DNA from: Megaleporinus macrocephalus
Lineage: Eukaryota; Chordata; Actinopteri; Characiformes; Anostomidae
Direction: 5' to 3'
Assembly (NCBI GenBank): GCA_021613375.1
Contig: CM038702.1
Coordinates: 24,864,349-24,928,348, forward strand
Length of the DNA stretch: 64,000 nucleotides
Position numbers and translations under genes: made by a program. Below, in pieces: positions 46,359-59,075 of the stretch. How positions within the stretch are numbered: position 1 is the first letter of the stretch; the number at the start of each line of letters is the position of its first letter. The notes below the pieces were generated by a model that saw only the letters and a list, made by a program, of their open reading frames with translations, was not told the origin of the DNA and did no database searches.

Positions 46359-46892
46359 CTGCAACTATGCAAACTATATTAGTGAACTGATGATTCATAG
46401 TAACAACCATATCATCAAAATTAATGGTCTCGTATTCTGAGGCATAATCAGGTACATTTTAGTTGATAACCTAGTTCGTTCGATAATTTTACAAAACATC
46501 AAAATGAATAACTTGAAGCAAAGTGAACTCTTACCAGACATGTGTAGTGTTTATGGCGGGAGTAATGGTCTGGGTCTGCGTAATTCTGACAGCTGGCGGT
46601 TTTGAACGTTAGCAAGTGAGTGCATTAGCGTCAGAGCACGCGTACAGGCTGTGTTGTTGGTGTGTACTGACAGTTTGAGATGTGATCAATAGAGTTCGCT
46701 CAGAAAGCTCGCCAGCCCTGCCACCGCACGCCAAGTGTCCATGGCAACACCTGTTTGTTCCTCTAATGCTTTCTCCCTGAACAGCCTCAGCCACGCTCAG
46801 AGACATGGCAGTAATCCATGAGTAAACACGAGACGCCATCAGTACAGTGTAATGACTAAAACACAGCTTAAGGGGTGTAAGAGAAGATCTAG

Positions 46893-46962
46893 GTATGTGT
46901 GTGTGTGTGTGTCTGTTTGGGTGCAGGGTGTGTGTGTGTGTTTGTGTGTGTATGCGCACTCT
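46893..46962. repeat. Interrupted (GT)n microsatellite
   Basis: Runs of GT broken by CTGTTTGGGTGCAGG. The minus-strand His/Thr-rich frame here is an artefact. Confidence 0.9.
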
Positions 46963-47913
46963 AGCCAAAGGCAAGAGATTCTGCTCCACCTCCCCAGTAG
47001 AGAGTGCTACCCCTGTGGAGCTGGAGAGGAGAAATGAGAAACACAACCACACATACATACGCACATATCAGTAGCTTAGCCAGATTTCATTTTACAGAGG
47101 GCTTGTTACATGTTGAGGTGAGCCAGCTGGATAGTATTTTGTCCCAGAGACATCACATGACGTACTAGGTATTGTCATGATAAGTTCTAATAGTATTCAC
47201 TATTAATAATAGTGTTCATGTTTATAACAATATTTATAACTACATCATTTGAACAAGACAGCTGCCTTTTATATCCTGTGATATCATGACGAATGGACCA
47301 ATAGAAAATGAGTATAGACATTTTTCTTGCCTACTCATTTAAACCTTGGACCAGGATTTTCTGTAGAGATAGAAATGCCCCCATTTTTAAGTATGAATTA
47401 AAAACATACCAGAAAGACAGATGGGCAGATGTCTAACATAGTGGCCAAAAGTAGCTGGCTGATACTGTTTACTAACCAATCCTGCTACTTGCTGGCCTAG
47501 TTTTAGAGGACACTGTTGTGTAAAACTCAACCAAAAGCAAGCAGGCATCAAGTGACTCCACAACATCACCATAAATGTCTTTCCAGGATGCGAGGTAACA
47601 CAAGGATTGCAGGCATGCAGTCCTCCTGAAAGTAGGCTAACTTCTACAAATAGTGCATCATTTTTTTAAATTGCATTCTTTTTTTAGCCATCCATATATG
47701 ACATATGGCAGATGTTGACAGCAGCTGTTTTGGTCTCTCTAGAACTGGAGCTAACCCGGCTATTAGGCTACAAACACAAGTCTTTTTTTCTCTATCCCTT
47801 TTAACTGCTGAAATATTTGTGTGGTGGTAGACATAGCCCTACATAAAGATGCTAGACTTTCTCATTTTTGAGACCCTAGCAAATCTAGCTTTGTCCCTGT
47901 TTTTTGATTTCAG

Positions 47914-47917
<4 letters not shown>

Positions 47918-47960
<43 letters not shown>
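47918..47960. repeat. (TA)n array, left of the Tc1-like insertion
   Basis: About 43 bp of TA repeat stop exactly where the transposon's inverted repeat begins; TA repeats resume after its other end. Confidence 0.95.
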
Positions 47961-47963
<3 letters not shown>

Positions 47964-49150
47964 GTTGGACAATGAAACTCAAACACCTGTCATTATAGTG
48001 TGGGAGGTTTTATGGCTAAATTGGACCAGTCTGGTGGCCAGTCTTCATTAATTTACACATTGCACCAGTAAGAGCAGAGTGTGAAGGTTCAGTTAGCAGG
48101 TAAGAGCACAGTTCTGCTCAAAATATTGCAATGCATACAACATCATGGGTGACATACCAGAGTTCAAAAGAGGACAAATTGTTGGTGCACGTCTTGCTGG
48201 TGTATCTGTGACCAAGACAGCAAGTCTTTGTGATGTATCAAGAGCCACGGTTTTCAGGGTAATGTCAGCATACCACCAAGAAGGACGAACCACATCCAAC
48301 AGGATTAACTGTGGACGCACGAGGAAGCTGTCTGAAAGGGATGTTGGGGTGCTAACTCGGATTGTATCCACAAAACAGAACCACGGCTGTCCAAATCACG
48401 GCAGAATTAAATGTGCACCTCAACTCTCCTGTTTCCACCAGAACTGCCCATCGGGAGCTCCACAGGGTCAATATACACGGCCGGGCTGCTATAGTCAAAC
48501 CTTTAGTCACTTGTGCCAATGCCAAACGTCAGTTTCAATGGTACAAGGAGTGCAAATCTTGGGCTGTGGACAATGTGAAACATGTATTGTTCTCTGAGTC
48601 CACCTTTACTGCTTTCCCCACATCCGGGAGAGTTACAGTGTGGAGAAGCCCCAGAGAAGTGTACCACCCAGACTGTTGCATGCCTAGAGTGAAGCATGGG
48701 GGTGATGGTTTGGGCAGCCATATCATGGCACTCCCTTGACCCAATACTTGTGCTAGAGGACTACTGAACCATTCTAGAGGACCATGTGCATCCAATGGTT
48801 CAAACATTGCATCCTGAAGGCGGTGCCTTGTATCAGCAAGACTGGTGAAAGTGAAGTTGAACATCTCCCATGGCCTGCACAGTCACCAGATCTAAATATT
48901 ATTGAGCCACTTTGGGGTGTTTTGGAGGAGCGAGTCAGGAAACGTTTTCCTCCACCAGCATCACGTAGTGACCTGACCACTATCCTGCAAGAAGAATGGC
49001 TTAAAATTCCTCTGACCACTGTGCAGGACTTGTATATGTCATTCCCAAGACCAATTGATGCTGTATTGGCCGCAAAAGGAGGCCCTACACCATACTAATA
49101 AATTATTGTGTTCTGAAACCAGGTGTTTTAGTTTCATTGTCCAACCCCTG
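47959..49150 (+). mobile_element. Tc1-like element, complete ends, inserted in (TA)n
   Basis: The left end AGGGGTTGGACAATGAAACT and the right end (49120-49150) CAGGTGTTTTAGTTTCATTG plus TCCAACCCCTG are inverted copies with about one mismatch over 28 bp. TA flanks the right end and TA repeat flanks the left, as expected for Tc1/mariner insertion at TA. At about 1.19 kb it is shorter than active Tc1-type elements because of internal deletions. It contains a broken transposase (48145-49098). Confidence 0.88.
48145..49098 (+). pseudogene. Tc1-like transposase, frameshifted and deleted
   Basis: The reading starts at an ATG (MGDIPEFKRGQIVGARLAG, helix-turn-helix region), shifts frame near 48375, continues as TTAVQITAELNVHL, ELHRVNIHGRAAI and FPTSGRVTVW, shifts again near 48700 at KHGG, and ends as HLPWPAQSPDLNIIEPLWG through GGPTPY and a stop. 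The first catalytic block reads FSEST, lacking the Asp expected in SDES. The second keeps QQD, but the following NAPxHTA region is deleted. The final Glu (in IIEPLW) is present. Part of the DDE triad is therefore gone and the enzyme is dead. Confidence 0.85.

Positions 49151-49154
<4 letters not shown>

Positions 49155-49231
<77 letters not shown>
49155..49231. repeat. (TA)n array, right of the Tc1-like insertion
   Basis: About 75 bp of TA repeat continue the interrupted array and end at TACGTAGCTCGC, where an inverted-repeat structure begins. Confidence 0.95.
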
Positions 49232-49233
<2 letters not shown>

Positions 49234-49243
49234 GTAGCTCGCA

Positions 49244-49279
49244 TACGTAGCTCGCAACATGGCTACAACACAAATAATA

Positions 49280-49348
<69 letters not shown>

Positions 49349-49372
49349 TGTAGCCATGTTGCGAGCTATGTA
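49244..49372. repeat. 29-bp inverted repeats around a (TA)n core
   Basis: TACGTAGCTCGCAACATGGC plus TACAACACA (49244-49272) is repeated inverted at 49344-49372, with one mismatch (CGTA against CATA). The 70-bp centre is nearly all TA. A direct repeat of TACGTAGCTCGCA lies just before the left arm (49231-49243). It may be a small MITE whose interior was replaced by TA expansion, or a palindrome formed at an unstable TA tract. Confidence 0.85.
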
Positions 49373-49619
49373 CTTTGAACCATTTCACATCAGATTTTAA
49401 AATTTATGAATGACTGTGACATCTCAATATTTATTTTAATATATTGTATTTATTAATATTTTATTATTAACATTTTTTTTATTTAATTCACCCAACATGA
49501 ACCCAACCCAACCAAATACACACATGAACACTGAGAAATGCTGTAGATTTGCTCTTTTTACAGAAATATGCAGCTGAATTAGAGCTGTTATCTCACTGAT
49601 ACACTGTAATAAAAACACA

Positions 49620-49990
49620 GTGGAATGCAAAGAGCAAAGAGGCCGTGCTGCATCATTAGAAGGAGTGGCTTTATTGAACATCCAGTAAAATCCTGGCCTT
49701 CACAATTTATGGACTTCCGAAAAGTGTTATTGCTGAGTGTTTTTTTTTTTTAAGTTGAGCTGTGACCTGGCTGATTCGGTGTGCCATTCCCATCCTTTAT
49801 TTCTGTCACCATGGCACTGACCTCCGCCAGCCTTCTGGAGTGGAGAATAAAACCTCTAATTCAATATTCAAGGATGAGCACCTACTGCAATAAAAGAGCA
49901 ATGGCTCTGTCCTTTGGCTTTATAGTGAAGGTGATAATGTGGAGAGATCGCCTGATCACATCCTTCATGCTCTGAGAGGAAGAAAATGAA
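49620..49990. promoter_or_regulatory. Candidate conserved noncoding patch
   Basis: Non-repetitive, balanced composition, with ATTCAATATTCAAGGATGAG, a TAAAACCTCTAATT site and a CTTTGGCTTTATAG stretch, set between relic-rich flanks. No exon signals fit. The regulatory role is inference only. Confidence 0.2.
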
Positions 49991-51114
49991 TAAGACATCC
50001 CATAATACTTGATAATAGAGGCGTGGGCCATAACAACGCTAGGGACATCACAATTACTCGATTAACTAATTAAAATATCAGTTAACAGGCTAACTGATAT
50101 TTTCCTATACGGTTTATCTATAGTTACCTAATGATTTACATGTACATTTGATTTATATTGTATATTAGCAGGTTTGAGTTTCCTCAGATTTTTTACTTTT
50201 TCTATTTATTTCAACAATACAAATTAAGATTTTTTTTCCTGGAATTGAGTACAAACAACAGTAATTTTCCATTAAATCCAAATCGTGACAAAATATCTTT
50301 TCTTTTGTTAACAAACCCTTTCCACACTAGCTGTCCCCTTTTTTCAATAAACCCACATCATCCTTTGTTATTCTTAGCAATAACTGTGACTTTCAAGGTT
50401 AAAATTGATTGACTACAGTTTACCTGCTCTATCGTAATCTGTTAGTGGTTATGCATTGATTAGTGTATTTGAGGACAAGGTGTATTTTTAAAGAATTAAT
50501 CTTTTAAAGGCCTCCTTATTTTCATTATTTTATTTTTAAGTTCTAGTTGTGTGTACAGTTGTTTTGCAGAAACAAGATTTTTTATACGTTTTTTACATCA
50601 AAACAAACTGAAAAATACAGGAAGTGCAGACTTGAATTAGTTGTTATAGAATGGTAATGAAATGTACATATAATTTATTCTTTAAGAGTTGTTGCTTAAC
50701 TTATTATGATGAACTAGTGTAATAAACAGTGACAATCTGGAGGTCTTAAGGGTTAATGTCAAAGTTATAGAAGAAAAAAAAAACAGCTTTAATCTATATG
50801 CACTTCAGTTTGATCCCTAACATTTATTATGACCTCGTATTGAAGCAGTTTTCTACAGTGCTGGGGCCAAAAACTCCCCGAGGCCCTTCCAGCGTAATCT
50901 GGAATCGGCAGGTCTTTATCGCTTGAATGTAGGAGCACAATCAAAAGTTCACTCACTTTAATGCCTTTAAGCCTCCAGAGACTTCAATGTCTTTTCCTGC
51001 CTTTCCTTTATACAGGTCTCAGTGCCTCTGCACCTGTCAGTCTGTTACACTTTAAGGTGCACCAAATGCAAACACGGCTTGAATAATCTCCATAGAAAAG
51101 CACTGTGGGTAGAG

Positions 51115-51262
51115 TAGAGCCCTCTACAGCAGCAGCACATGAGGCTACATTTACCATATCCAATGTCAAGCATCAGCTAGAGGGCTGTAAAGCCCCTCAG
51201 CAAAGAGCGGTGGAGCAGTTTAACTGTGTTCTCAGGAATGATGGCACTCCTTCCAATACCCC
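51115..51262 (+). pseudogene. Tc1-like transposase middle fragment
   Basis: CAATGTCAAGCATCAGCTAG, GGGCTGTAAAGC, GAGCGGTGGAGCAG and GTGTTCTCAGGAATGATGGC match, in order, the middle of the family also at 19140 and 38785 (region just before the first catalytic residue). Only about 150 bp survive. Confidence 0.45.
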
Positions 51263-51894
51263 TACCAGAAGCATAGAGGACGTTTTTGTAGAGGATCTAT
51301 CTTCCTGAAGAGTCTAGTCGCAACCTGTATTCAGTAAGCTGCCCATCAGGGAGGAGGTCAGATAGCTAGAGCATGTTTGGCAAATGGTGTTTGGAACTAG
51401 TCTGTGCAGGAGGGTAGCTCCCCAGGACCAAGGTTGGAAACTGCTGCTCTAGAATGATATAGAACATTACCCTGAGTATAGAGTGTATACCCTGAGTGTT
51501 TGAGTGCATATGCCATGTCTTGCTCAAAAGAGATTTCTGTTCATGCTCATCAGACTAGAAGACTAGAAGAAGAACTATTTATGAAGAATTTGGTCAATTC
51601 AACAGATTTTTATTTAAAGAATATTTTATTCAGTGAGTTTTGCACGTTAAATAAAACTAGTTAATTTGCTTACAGTAGTTTTTCTAGATTAAACTAATGA
51701 ACTGAGATGTTTTTAGGTTAAACTCATGAACTGAGAGGATGTGCAACACTTGCACTGGTTAATGTCAGTGTTTATGAGTCCCCCAACAGGTAAACACTGA
51801 ACGAGATTGTGTATGGAATGATAGCAGGGAGGAAGCCATTACTCTGTGGGAATAACTATTTTTCCTTTATAAACTTTGCTGAAGTTCACCAGTG

Positions 51895-51970
51895 TGAGCC
51901 AGAGAACTACTAAAAAAACTTGGCATTAACCATAAAACATGGTGGTGGCAGTATCAGAGTTTGGGAATAT
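51895..51970 (+). pseudogene. Possible Tc1-like fragment (KHGGGS block)
   Basis: AAACATGGTGGTGGCAGTAT resembles the codons for the conserved KHGGGS block of Tc1 transposases. Nothing else of the gene is adjacent, so this is a weak call. Confidence 0.3.
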
Positions 51971-52526
51971 TATTCTATTAAAATTACTAGTTATATGTAC
52001 ACTCACTAACTTAAAACAATCTTTTTTTAAAAATAATGCATATGATAATATTTTATTTTACATGGATATTATAAAGCCCTTATATTTACATTACTAAACC
52101 TTGCCAAGCTAATAGCTGCTAATAACTCAATAACTGAGCAATAACTAACATATTAAGCTTTTCAAAAACACTTTCATTTGTGTATTATATGCCAAGATCT
52201 GATGTGCTACCCTTTGCTGAGCACTGGATCTACAAGGAGTGATATTAGAAATGTGCTTATGTTATTTTGATTTATATAAATACCTTTGTAAATAGCTTAA
52301 AATCTTATTAAACACTTGAATGGATCAATCTCTAAATGAAGCTCTAAATAAAAACACCCCTCCCCCACTCCAATCTGAAGTGAAGATTTGTATTTTGTAC
52401 TAACAAGGTCTTACATTTTGGTGTACAGGCCTTATGTGATTGACTCTTGTCAGCACATACTGGATGTCTTCATATCTTGACTTATTTTGTTTTATTGTTT
52501 CTTTGGGTGAGCAATGCATTTACAGC

Positions 52527-52745
52527 CTAGCAGCGTCTCTGTATCTGTAAGTCTGTTTGTAGTTAAAATTTCAAAATGAGGGTAGAAACAGGTTAAACTC
52601 CATACCTTAATAATTTATTAGTGCATGTTACTGGGACCGTACTGAGAAAATAGAAACAACATATTCTGCAGCAGTACTAAATTTTGCTGCTGCTTGTCTG
52701 AATGCATGCTTTTTTGCTTAAGCTGCCTACTTCTTCGATTCTGTA
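52527..52745 (+). repeat. Local duplicate, copy 1 (partner 53635-53835)
   Basis: Shared words include TACTGAGAAA, GCAGCAGTACTAAAT against GCAGCAGAATAAAT, GCTTGTCTGAATGCA against GCTTGCCTGAACGGA, and CTTAAGCTGCCTACTTCTTC against CTTAAGCTTCTTCTTCGCTT. Both copies have the same orientation, 1.1 kb apart. Confidence 0.5.
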
Positions 52746-53634
52746 GATTTTTGCATTAAAATATTTTTATTTGTTTATTTTCTCATTTTGATTTCCTATA
52801 TTTTCCCTTTTTTCAATTGAGATCTAATTATAACAACTCATATGTAAAATTCATATTTACTTTTTTACCATTTTCCAACCTGTTTTAATGCCTTCAACAT
52901 TTAAATAAGCTTCGGCCTGATTGACTGTCCTGTGTTGTGCCTAATTCAAAAAACAGTTATACCTGAAACACTGTTTAGATCTTCAGTGTGTATGTGATGA
53001 GAAACAAATAATTAAAACTGGGTTGTTTTTGTAGCATAGTTTCCATATTTGTAGCACATGGACTGGGTGCTGCATTGCATGTTTTAAACGTTCAACAATG
53101 TTTACATATAACTTCAAACTATTGGTTTGAAGTCACAACTGACTGCTTAGACCTTCTTTTAGTGCACAAACCAGCATAATTTCTCTTATGCACACAGTGT
53201 ACACTGCATAAATAGCTATATATTAGAATGAATAAAATGTATTTTCTGATGTTATTTAACCAAAATGTATAATGATTTCACTTAGTGCAAGATGTTTTTA
53301 GTTGTTTAAAGGAATTGTATGAAGTAATATGATCTTACTATTGTCATATGATTTTGCTGGTTTTAAGCGTATTAAAATAAATACAGTCATCTGCCAATAT
53401 TCTATGCAGGAGCGGGTTCCGTTACTCATTGGGAGATAAGCCAAAACATGCTGGATAGGTTGCTGGTCCATCAGAATGCCTAGTTGTCTTTTTGATTTCT
53501 TGATGTTTAGTTTTATACATATTTAGTAGATTTAAGATAACTGCACTTGCCATCAAATCATTTCTTACTGTGTAAAAATTCTATGTACTTTTCTGTATGT
53601 AAGTCCATTTTTCTGTATGTAAGCCCTGCATGCA

Positions 53635-53835
53635 CAGCCTCCCAGTGACTGTTTCTAGTAGACATTTTAAAGAAAGGCTACAGAAAAAGCTGAGTTATAT
53701 ATCTAATGTGATCATTTATCAGTGCAAGGTACTGAGAAAGTAAAATCCACACTCACTGCAGCAGAATAAATAAAAATGTATTGCAGCTTGCCTGAACGGA
53801 CACATTTTGACTTAAGCTTCTTCTTCGCTTCTACA
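53635..53835 (+). repeat. Local duplicate, copy 2
   Basis: Partner of 52527-52745. No inverted termini or coding frame. It may be two insertions of one repeat or a local duplication. Confidence 0.5.
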
Positions 53836-54669
53836 CTGAAAAAAAACTTGGGCCAAAACACATTTATTTGGACAAGCTGCTACAAAATATTGTTTATGTT
53901 TGCACGAGCATGCCAGTTTGGATTTAGTTCCATTAACTAAGCTCAATTTATTAAAGCAACATGTTGATGGATTTGTACTTTCAAATGTTGAATTTTAAAT
54001 GTTAATATTATTAAATGTAAGTATATTAATGTACATTACTTTGTACTCAGTTCCACTGTAGTCAGTGACAGGGAATCCTGGACCGCTTACTGCTCACACC
54101 TCTCACTTTGAAGTTTGCTTGTTTATTTTAGACCAAAAAGCAGAGGCTGATACACTTCAGCTCCTGTGCTGTAGATGCTGGATGGACTGAGAGGTTTTGC
54201 TGCAGTTCTTTAAGTTACTCAGTTTTGAGCTGCTACTTTTGTTCAACTCAAAGTGTTTTTGCAAAAAGTTCTTTTACAGCAGTCGTTTGTAGTCATCAAG
54301 TCCGGTCTCTCTCAAAAAAGACAATTTATGGTCTTGATGTCATTTGGACGTCTCGGTCTTGGGTCAAAGTGAACTCAGAAATTGTTTCTGGGATCAGCTG
54401 AATGGTTAATGGTTAATCAGAGGTTAATGGAGAACATGCTTATTAAAAACCATCATTGAATATTAACAATACTAATACATTTAACACAATTAAACATTTA
54501 CATTTCTGTTTTAAGTTGAAGTGTTTACATAGAATCTGTTTACTGCCAGTTGAGGATCTAATTAATCTTTGCCCTTTCCATGGGTATTATTTTGTATTTT
54601 GTTCACTGGTGCCAAAATTTAAACACTTCCTGAGGATAGATTGGATTATTATTACTACTATATCATTAT

Positions 54670-54672
<3 letters not shown>

Positions 54673-54742
<70 letters not shown>
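54673..54742. repeat. (TA)n microsatellite
   Basis: About 70 bp of TA repeat. The overlapping Tyr/Ile-rich frame end is an artefact. Confidence 0.96.
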
Positions 54743-54747
<5 letters not shown>

Positions 54748-55519
54748 TATTTTTATTTTTTAATTCTAAAAAAAATCTTAGTCTGGTGTCAGTCTTGTCT
54801 CTTGTTTAGCTGCTCATGATCTTGTTCTTGTCACCAGTCTCAACTACAACACATCCGACTGTCTCTGTTAATTTCTATTAGCAGATAAACTTACAGAATT
54901 GTGCTTATATACTGTATAGACTGCTAAAACTGGTATATTAGTAAGTGAAATTATCTTAAATCTAGTCTAATAATTTAATATTTCTCATTTTTAAAGATTA
55001 AAGATTATTTATACTACATCACTCCACTAGTGTTATTTTACCAAAGTTGCAATATTTTAACTGTAGTATGCGTTTAGACAATTCTGAACAAGCCTATATA
55101 TATGATTAACCATGATCAACTTCATAACATGAAACATTTAACCTTTAAGAAACTTTAAAAGTTAATGTCTGTTATCTTCTACCAGCATGATTCCTTATTG
55201 AGTTCCCTCCATCCTTAAAAAGTCTTCAAATATAGTTTAACAATGTGCAGTTGTAAAGTGCCTGAAAATGTCTTACTAGTGAAGGTATTGCAGACGATGC
55301 CTGAAGGGTTACAAAAAATTATTGTGCATATTAAGCTGGTTCAGAACAGTTCAGTGACCAAAAATATCCAGTTGTCAGCTGTCCTGAGGTCAATATCTGA
55401 CTGCTGATAACAAAGTGCAACACACTGAAAAAAAATGGAATGAGAGAGAGAGCAAGTATTCAGTCCATCTTTTTACCTGTTCATCTGTTCTTTTACCCTG
55501 TCCTTCATTGCTCAATACC

Positions 55520-56005
55520 CCCACAGGACCACCATAAAGCAGGTACTATTAGGGAGGAGGACTAGAGGAACACAAACTGTGTTGTGATCTCTGACTCTAC
55601 ATCTACAAGGTAGACCAATCAGGGAAGATGTGTCTAATAGAGTGGACAGTGACGGACAGTGTTTAAAAAATCCTGGGGCTTCGCTGTATCTGATCCATTA
55701 AGTGCAGAGCACACAAATATAAGGCCAAACACGATACAAATAATAAACATTACACATTTTTAACAGAACTATACACACTGGACACAATGCCTTTGTGTTT
55801 GTACCATGAAAATAAAAGAACAACAGACACGTCTTCAAGCAGATTATCAGTCAGTGTTACTGCAGTGCTGAGAAAGGTACACCACCCAAATAATGCCCGC
55901 TCTGTGGTGGTCCTGAGGGGGTCCTAACCATAGAAGAACAGGGTAAAAGGGGCTAATAAATAATGCAGAGAAACAGATGGACTACAGTCTGTAATTAAAG
56001 TTTCA
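55520..56005 (+). repeat. Dispersed repeat copy (family at 16545)
   Basis: GATGTGTCTAATAGAGTGGA and CAGTGACGGACAGTG at the left, then AGTGTTACTGCAGTGCTGAG, CACCACCCAAATAATGCCCG, CTGTGGTGGTCCTGAGGGGG and GATGGACTACAGTCTGTAAT. The TAATAGAGTGGACAGTGA word is the same as the core of the 42-bp minisatellite unit at 16951. An unrelated stretch (about 55700-55830) separates the two matching parts. Confidence 0.6.
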
Positions 56006-57639
56006 TTCCAAAATGCTGTATATCCATTTATCACAATTTTGGATAGAACACGTATTTGAATAGAATAGAGAGAAAGAATATTATATATCATGGTGTGGCA
56101 CTCACATTTCTTGTATGCGTGAAGTGCACTCCCAACAATATAGATCATGAAAATAAATTAGTATAACATTAATAAATGCCATATTTGAGTTTGTGTGCAT
56201 TGCTGCCTGATATAAAACATATTTTTTGCCTTTGTTTGTAAGAAAAGTGTTAACAAGCAGAATTTGATTTTAAAATGTTTTGAAGCTACCTTATTAATCC
56301 AGACCTGATGTAAATGGTATAAAACAGCATAATATAAAATGTTCAAATTTTGAGCTTAACCAACACGCAGTGTGGTAACCGCTGCTGGAAATGTCAGCAA
56401 TCTCAGCATGTAGGGTTCCACCATGGAGTCGATCCAATAATTGTCTGCTTTAGGAGTCGTCTTACGCTTCCCTTTAGACCAAAATAAGGGGCCAATTTTC
56501 CTGCCACATGTTTAGCCTAGTTTCAGAATAAATCACGCTGCCAATAGAAATTCTTCATTACAGATCCATTTTGGTTTTGGAGTAGGGGTAATCTGTATCG
56601 GCCAAAGTGCCTTTTTCCACCTTATTACAATTCCCATGATTCTAGAAACCAAACAGCCGTAGGCCTTTCCTTAATGAACTCGGAGTCTGCTACTCTGCCT
56701 CATCCTTTGGCACGAAAAATACAAAACAGAATTTACTCATCCCTTAAAAATGTTCTGTGTATTAACCTTTTCATGGCATTTAAGCCCTAAGGGCCTATAC
56801 ATGGGTATACACTTTTGTTTCTCTCTTTTAACCCTCGCATTTTGTAAAAAATAACAACCTGCACAGTATAAATACACACTAAAACCAGCAAAGGGTCAAG
56901 TCAAAACTCAAATTCTCAGAAATATTCAGAAAGATCAACTATAAAAACATATGGTATATATACCATTTTAACAACTATTTAATAAACATTTTCTTTCTGA
57001 GTGGGTAACCAGTATTTCAGAAGGCTCACAGGTTAAACGGGTCACATTAAGCCATAATGTAATAGGCGGGTTAAACATACAGGTTCATTTTCAGATTTTT
57101 TTCTTATTATTTAGATATTCAGATTTAATCTTAGTTAGTATAGAGGTTAATGGGGTAAGTGCTGATAAGTAAAGAACCAACAGAGCTGAAAATGGTTATA
57201 TGTTTATTTACTTGTGATTCATTTATTTATTGTTTTTGTCAGTTTAAGCAAGCAAATACATGAAAATACTTATATTTAAGTGACCATTTATTATAACTCT
57301 AGTAAAACAAATCAACTATTTGAGTTTCCATAGTAAAGTGACTGGTGAATTATCACAGTGCATCCAACAATAGACAATAACTGAAGCTGTATAGAGTTTT
57401 TTTATACCGTGATAGGAAATACAGTAGCTCATTTTACTATGACCAACTCGTAACTACCCTAAAGGCAGATTTAAAATAGTTTACATTACAACATTAACAC
57501 TTGCTGAACAATATGAAGTTGGATTAAGGGCCTACTCAGTCTTGGGCTTTGGCATGTGTAATAAGAGCTTGCCCACTTGTTGAAACCATTCTTAGTGTAT
57601 TAAATATGGCTTTTTGGTTATTCACAGAACAGAAAAGAG

Positions 57640-57870
57640 GAATAAGTGGCTTTGTGATACACTCAATCCCTTTATCTTGGAGCAGAGACTCCTCATTTAT
57701 GGCTTTGGGCTCCTGACCTTAGGCTTACAGACAAGCTTCAAGCTCCAGCAAATCCTCGCCACTTGAGCTGACGTCAGCTGGCACTTGACCTTGGCGGCGT
57801 TCAACAAACAATCGTCCCCAGCTGAGCCCCTGCCACTTCTAAGTCCTCTGGCCCTCCATTACACTGAGCT
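57640..57870. promoter_or_regulatory. Candidate regulatory patch with palindromic CRE
   Basis: A GC-richer, non-repetitive stretch contains AGCTGACGTCAGCT (57766-57779), a perfect 14-bp palindrome around the full cAMP-response element TGACGTCA (57769-57776). TGACCTTGGCGGCG follows at about 57786. Binding by CREB-type factors is a family-level expectation for this site; use in this tissue or gene is inference. Confidence 0.28.
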
Positions 57871-58992
57871 TCAGCTTCTAACAGAATGCTAAAAGTTGTC
57901 TGTTTCTTTTATGCCTAAAACAACAGACAAAAATTTGGAAAGCGAGACGCTTCTGTGGGTGTCTCATGTCAGTCTCAAACTGTAGTAAAATAAATTTGCA
58001 CAATCATACCGCACATGCAGTCGATCATGTCTGAAATTCTCTTCTTTGCTTTTGCAGTCACAAATCTATTGTACCTAACACGTGATTGTCCCATTTGCAG
58101 GCCTATTCCCCAACAAAGTGTCAAGGGCCTGCTTTTATGTCCCTTTATGGCATTTGTGTGGTTTTATGTATGAAGAAAATCACAATTTATTTTTTCATAA
58201 TTATTTTCTAGCTCTATTTATCCTTTACAATTAAACTGACTGTTTTGCTGCTGTGTCCTTAACCCTTTGATGCACAATCTAAGCAAAGCTTGACTTGTAT
58301 TCGTTTCCTTTTTTTATGTATTGTTGAGTATCTCTTTTGAAATCAGTTGTTCTGTGTTCATTAAAAATCTAGTTTTTGACCTTAAATTATTATTTTAATA
58401 ATTATTTATTTACTTCATGAACAAAATTTGCTGTTCTTAATATGTTTCTGACTGCAAATGTTTTCAAATGTCAATAGTTCCTATCAAAGTAGTAAATAGT
58501 AAATACAATTTTCAATTTTGACCCACAGTGTGTGCCAGAGGGTCAGTGATTTTTTTTCCTCAATTAAAAAGTTAAAAAATCAAATAAAGCTGAAATAAGG
58601 AATTGTAATGTGTGACCAGTATATTGATAAATTAATGGAAGCCTAAACGATTAAATTAATTTATTGCACAGATATAGAAAATAAAATCTCAAAGTGGTCA
58701 CTTTTTATCAAGGCTGTGCACCAAAGGCTTAAGCCCTATATTTGTAATCAGAATCAGGAGTGGTTAATTATCTCTTTATTATCACCAAGTGTGTTACACA
58801 TGCACGGAATCTGTCTGGGTACGAGCTCACATGTGTTACATGTAATGTAATAAACATACCAGACAAGCTCACAGACTAGTAACAAGTGTTTACCTGCAGG
58901 AAAAACACAATAAACTACCACTGAGAGAGTCATATAGAGGATTAATATCTTTAACAAGTTGCATATATTCTAAAAGAAGGACTATTATTAAT

Positions 58993-58995
<3 letters not shown>

Positions 58996-59071
<76 letters not shown>
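58996..59071. repeat. (TA)n microsatellite
   Basis: About 75 bp of uninterrupted TA repeat. Confidence 0.97.

Positions 59072-59075
<4 letters not shown>

Noticed and set aside
46609..47064. 151-residue minus-strand frame
   Set aside because: His/Thr-rich over a GT microsatellite, no domain and no homologue that I recognise.
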